From Edaphobacter acidisoli (lineage in GTDB: Bacteria > Acidobacteriota > Terriglobia > Terriglobales > Acidobacteriaceae), in NCBI RefSeq assembly GCF_014642855.1, contig NZ_BMJB01000001.1:1922001-1986000 (forward strand): a DNA stretch of 64,000 nt, in the 5' to 3' direction. Each line of letters starts with the position of its first letter. Within the stretch, counting starts at the first letter, position 1. The notes under the pieces were generated by a model, which saw only the letters and a program-made list of their open reading frames with translations, made no database searches and was not told where the DNA came from. Positions 60,839 through 64,000 of this stretch are shown one piece after another. A program made the translations under genes and the position numbers.

Positions 60839-62659
60839 CTACGGATGGCTTGCGGCCTTGTGCGGCGTGAAGACGATCGGCTGCGCCGACACAATTCCCT
60901 TGCCTTCTTCAACCGTCAGAAACTGGTCCGGCTTGATGTTCGCAATCGAATCGCGATGGCCGCTGGGCCACACGATGTCCAGCCGCGCCGTCGTTCCATC
61001 TTCGGGCTTGCCCAACCCGAAGGTCAGCGGCAGCTCACTCTGCGATAGATAACTCGACCCGCTCTTCACCAGCGCAAACTGGCGAAGGCCCTTGCTGGTC
61101 GTCAGCGTCACCTTCGCGCCGATGCCATCGCGGTTCGACCGCGTGCCCACCAGCTTCACGCGCAACATGTCGTTCTTGTTGCCGTTGTCATTGCGAAACA
61201 AGTGTGCCGGACCGTTGCTTGAGGTCACGATCACATCGAGATCGCCATCGAGATCAATGTCCGCATAGGCCGCACCACGAGCCACCATGCGCCGGCGCAA
61301 GTCCGGCCCAACGCGGCCAGTAACATCCTCAAACCGTCCATGCCCAAGATTGTGAAACAACAGCGGCTGCTCAGCATAGCTAAGCGAAGGCTGCGTCACA
61401 CTGATGTCATCCGCCACATGGCCGTTCGCAGCGAAGATATCGAGCAGGCCATCGAGGTCATAGTCGAAGAAGAACGTGCCGAACGTCAGCGACCGCAACG
61501 AAGCCGTCGCAATACCAGAGGTCAGCGAAGCATCGCGGAACAACCCGCCGCCTTCGTTGTGGTACAGCGCCATGCCTTCGTTGGTGAAGTTGCCAACCAG
61601 CAGCCCCTGCCGTCCTGAGTGGTCGTAGTCTCCAGCATCCACGCCCATGCCGGCGCGCGTCGCGCCAGACTCACCATACGCCACACCCGCCGCCACACCC
61701 ATATCGGTAAACGTGCCGTCATGGTTATTGCGATAGAGCTTGTCGGGCTGGGTATCATTAGCAACGAACAGATCCATCCAGCCGTCATTGTCAAAGTCCA
61801 GCATCGCAATGCCAAGCGACTTGCTCGTCGGGTCGTATAGCCCAGCCTTCTTCGTTACGTCTTCAAAGACACCGTGGCCAAGGTTGTGAAAGAGCGTCAC
61901 GCTCTGGCCCTTGTAAGCATTCGGCGTGCAGTACGATTTGCTCTTCCCATCCAGCGAGCAGAACTGGTCCGTCGCCTCCGACCAATTCACATAGTGCGAG
62001 ACAAACAGATCGAGCTTGCCATCGTTGTCGTAATCAAACCAGATCGCGCTGGTCGAAAACCCAGGGTCGCTCACCTTCGCCTTCGCCGTCACATCGGCAA
62101 ACTTGCCGTTGCCCAGGTTGCGGAATAGATGGTTCCGGCCTACCGCCGTGATGTAGATATCGTCATAGCCGTCATTGTCGAAGTCCCCGACGGCGCAGCC
62201 CATGCCATACATCTCAACGCCGAGCCCAGCCTGACGGGTCACATCGGTAAAGGTGCCATCGCCGTTGTTGTGGTAAAGCGCCGGGTAGGAGTGGCGCGTC
62301 TTGTGATCCGGCCAGTCCGTCGAGTTGACCAGCAGGATGTCCTGATAACCATCCTTGTCATAGTCGATAAAACAGACACCGCTGCCCATCGTCTCCGGCA
62401 GATATTTCTTTCCAAACGCGCCGCTATTGTGGCGAAAGCGAATTCCTGCCTGCTCGGTAATATCGGTAAACGTGACCGGGCCGGATGGCCGCACATCCAC
62501 GGGTGTTTGCGCTGAAGCAATCGGCGCCGCGGGATGCTGCGCAGTTGTAGCCGCAGCATTCGGACGCGAAGCGCTCTTCTTCCTGCACCCAGCACAGGCA
62601 ACCAGCAACAAGAAGCAACAGGCAAACTGCATCCGGCGCATCGTCATCTTCGCTCTCAT
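60839..62659 (-). CDS. CRTAC1-family lipoprotein with FG-GAP repeats and ASPIC/UnbV domain
   Basis: About 606 residues. A lipobox VACAG-C (Cys near residue 25) gives a lipid anchor. A long beta-propeller follows, made of repeats with DxDxDG calcium loops (YDKDGYQDI, FDNDGYDDI, YDNDGKLDL, FDNDGWMDL and LDGDLDV). The C-terminal ASPIC/UnbV domain contains RSNRDGIGAKVTL. Such proteins are abundant in Acidobacteria and of unknown function. I used the ATG at 62659; later ATGs at 62647 and 62641 are possible. The gene lies 16 bases after an RnfD-like gene and so is probably in its operon. Confidence 0.88.
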   Translation of the reverse strand: MRAKMTMRRMQFACCFLLLVACAGCRKKSASRPNAAATTAQHPAAPIASAQTPVDVRPSGPVTFTDITEQAGIRFRHNSGAFGKKYLPETMGSGVCFIDYDKDGYQDILLVNSTDWPDHKTRHSYPALYHNNGDGTFTDVTRQAGLGVEMYGMGCAVGDFDNDGYDDIYITAVGRNHLFRNLGNGKFADVTAKAKVSDPGFSTSAIWFDYDNDGKLDLFVSHYVNWSEATDQFCSLDGKSKSYCTPNAYKGQSVTLFHNLGHGVFEDVTKKAGLYDPTSKSLGIAMLDFDNDGWMDLFVANDTQPDKLYRNNHDGTFTDMGVAAGVAYGESGATRAGMGVDAGDYDHSGRQGLLVGNFTNEGMALYHNEGGGLFRDASLTSGIATASLRSLTFGTFFFDYDLDGLLDIFAANGHVADDISVTQPSLSYAEQPLLFHNLGHGRFEDVTGRVGPDLRRRMVARGAAYADIDLDGDLDVIVTSSNGPAHLFRNDNGNKNDMLRVKLVGTRSNRDGIGAKVTLTTSKGLRQFALVKSGSSYLSQSELPLTFGLGKPEDGTTARLDIVWPSGHRDSIANIKPDQFLTVEEGKGIVSAQPIVFTPHKAASHP

Positions 62660-62675
62660 CCGTCCTATTAACAGA

Positions 62676-63545
62676 TTATGCAGGAGTGCCAGCCATCTGA
62701 ACACGCCGCGATTGCCACCACATCTCAATCAGCAACGCCGCAGGCCCCACAAAGAACAGCGCATAGAACGGCGCATAGATCACACGATCCAGCCGCATCA
62801 ACATCTCAACCAGCGCCACCATGAACACCACAATGCACTGTCCGCGTTTGCTCTTCACCGTCGTCTTCGGGTCCGTAATCATAAAAAACATGAAGAGCTG
62901 ATACTCAGGACTGGTGATAGGCGCGATCTCCGACTGCCACGGAACCCCCAGCATGTAGCTGCGGAGAAACGCGAACGCAAGAAAGAAGAAGGCATACGTC
63001 GCCGTGATGTGGAACCGGCGAAGCCTCCAGATAATGACCGACCCCAGCGCCCAGATGACAAAGATGGGCAGCAGAAAATTTCCCCACTGAATACTGAGGC
63101 TGGCAACAATATCGCCCGCAAGAAACAGCAGCGCCGAGATGCCCAGGTTCGACGGATTCCAGAGATGCCGTCCCTTATAGCGCAGCAGATACTTCGACGT
63201 AATCGAGATCATCGCGCCCAGCGCAAACGGCCAGTACGCCGGCGAGCGTACAAGAATCCCCACGCTGATGCCGGTGATGTACGCGCTGGCAAGATGCGGC
63301 CACTTGCCCATAAAGAAGCGCCCCAGCACCAGCTCCGTCACAATACTGGCCGCGATAGCAAGCAAGGTCTTCTGATAGCTCTCAAGCATCCCGAACGAGA
63401 GATGCCCGGCGAGCAGGATCAGCGTGATAAAGACGGGAGGCGTGAACCGGCTGTCGAGAATTGCAAGCAGTCCGCGACTCGCAGGCTTCGCCGTGCCCTG
63501 CGTCGTATTTGGCGTCGAGTTTTGCTCGGCGATCTGCTCGCTCAC
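62676..63545 (-). CDS. RnfD/NqrB-like membrane protein (UnbU-like)
   Basis: A 289-residue protein with about eight to nine membrane helices (first ITLILLAGHLSFGMLESYQ). The segments ITSKYLLRYKGRHLWNPSNLGI and FMITDPKTTVKSKRGQCIVV match the RnfD/NqrB family, which in the full complexes binds flavin and helps move sodium or protons. The flavinylation motif of true RnfD (S/T-G-A-T) is not seen. No other rnf or nqr gene is present. It starts at a GTG that overlaps the stop of the preceding CRTAC1 gene (GTGA). CRTAC1 genes on both sides suggest a joint role. Confidence 0.85.
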   Translation of the reverse strand: MSEQIAEQNSTPNTTQGTAKPASRGLLAILDSRFTPPVFITLILLAGHLSFGMLESYQKTLLAIAASIVTELVLGRFFMGKWPHLASAYITGISVGILVRSPAYWPFALGAMISITSKYLLRYKGRHLWNPSNLGISALLFLAGDIVASLSIQWGNFLLPIFVIWALGSVIIWRLRRFHITATYAFFFLAFAFLRSYMLGVPWQSEIAPITSPEYQLFMFFMITDPKTTVKSKRGQCIVVFMVALVEMLMRLDRVIYAPFYALFFVGPAALLIEMWWQSRRVQMAGTPA

Positions 63546-64000
63546 TTCGTCTCCTTCACGTTGTACATCGTGTCCGGCACAACATCGTTGAGAGTCTGGA
63601 TCGCTCCCGAAGGCCAGCGAACCACGGCCTTTTCAATCTGCGGATTCTTCCCCAGGCCGAAGTGTAGCCGTCGTTGATTCTGCGCAGCAAAACCACTCCC
63701 GCCAGAGACCTCCTGCACCTGCTCCTTGCCGTTCCAGTAGACCGTGACCTCTGCTCCAATCGCGCTGCGGTTGCTCTTCGTTCCCTCAAGCTGAAACTCA
63801 ACCCACTTGTTGTTAGGATCCACGGTGTTCTTGTAGATCAGCAGCGGCCCACGCTGTGTCGCCACGATTACATCAAGCGCGCCGGTGTTCCAAAGATCAG
63901 CCATCGCGACGGCGCGCCCGTCATACGTGTCGGTCACACCCACCGCCTGCGCCACATCAATAAACTGACCCGCGCCATCATTCATCCAAACCTTCTTCTT
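63542..64000 (-). CDS. CRTAC1-family protein, C-terminal part
   Basis: The frame is open to the right edge, so only the last 152 or so residues are visible. It shows a final FG-GAP repeat (MADLWNTGALDVIVATQRGPLL) and an ASPIC/UnbV domain (SNRSAIGAEVTVYWNGKEQVQEV). The layout is the same as the end of the gene at 60.8-62.7 kb, but the sequence is clearly different. Its stop overlaps the RnfD-like gene's GTG by four bases, so the two are translated together. Confidence 0.85.
   Translation of the reverse strand, partial: KKKVWMNDGAGQFIDVAQAVGVTDTYDGRAVAMADLWNTGALDVIVATQRGPLLIYKNTVDPNNKWVEFQLEGTKSNRSAIGAEVTVYWNGKEQVQEVSGGSGFAAQNQRRLHFGLGKNPQIEKAVVRWPSGAIQTLNDVVPDTMYNVKETK

Overview
The window looks like chromosomal DNA from an Acidobacteriota member, most likely class Terriglobia (Terriglobus/Edaphobacter/Granulicella type). 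This rests on protein style and layout, not on a database search: GC-rich genes, two very large Oar-like TonB-dependent receptors with N-terminal carboxypeptidase-regulatory domains, CRTAC1 (FG-GAP/ASPIC-UnbV) proteins, an M13 peptidase, many secreted glycoside hydrolases, and a family of short intergenic palindromic repeats starting GTCATYCTGAGCG. No ribosomal RNA, transposase, integrase, phage gene or CRISPR array was seen.

Bases 1-13.9 kb are a glycan-utilisation region. It holds the end of a GH2 beta-galactosidase, a cupin, a sialidase, an EAL-PAS phosphodiesterase, a GH39 glycosidase, a Tat-exported sulfatase, an Oar-like receptor, a LacI-type regulator and an OmpR-type two-component pair. 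A near-perfect 18-bp palindrome lies upstream of the receptor gene and is a good candidate operator for the LacI protein. Bases 14.1-18.6 kb hold a small lipid/polyketide cluster: type III polyketide synthase, overlapping methyltransferase, a DUF2306 membrane protein, an FAD-dependent oxidoreductase and a secreted YceI lipid-binding protein.

Bases 18.6-26.2 kb form a probable sialic-acid locus. On the minus strand are an N-acetylneuraminate lyase-like aldolase, a GntR/FCD regulator, a second Oar-like receptor and a second sialidase; an MFS transporter is divergent. An identical 13-bp sequence lies upstream of the receptor and in the lyase/transporter intergenic space.

Bases 26.3-64 kb are mostly housekeeping: tRNA-Ala(CGC), M13 peptidase, ispD-ispF, a membrane-anchored MutS-like ATPase, tilS, ftsH, lptE-holA, a DUF2235 hydrolase, GH130 and GH28 enzymes, bshC, a NUDIX hydrolase, a cold-shock protein, polX, ctaB with a DUF420 gene, ssb, an isochorismatase-like hydrolase, a trans-sulfuration PLP enzyme, rsmD, a site-2-protease-like CBS protein whose HExxH is changed to RExxR, rsmI, and a thioredoxin-like protein. 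Near the right end is a cysM / JAMM protease / ubiquitin-like carrier operon resembling the mycobacterial CysO cysteine pathway. There the carrier ends in GG plus a five-residue tail (SACCC) that would need trimming. The window closes with CRTAC1 - RnfD/NqrB-like - CRTAC1 genes.

Several families of intergenic palindromic repeats occur only from about 30 kb rightward. Two of them bracket ssb in the same order on both sides. One element at 30.45-30.56 kb has 13-bp terminal inverted repeats.
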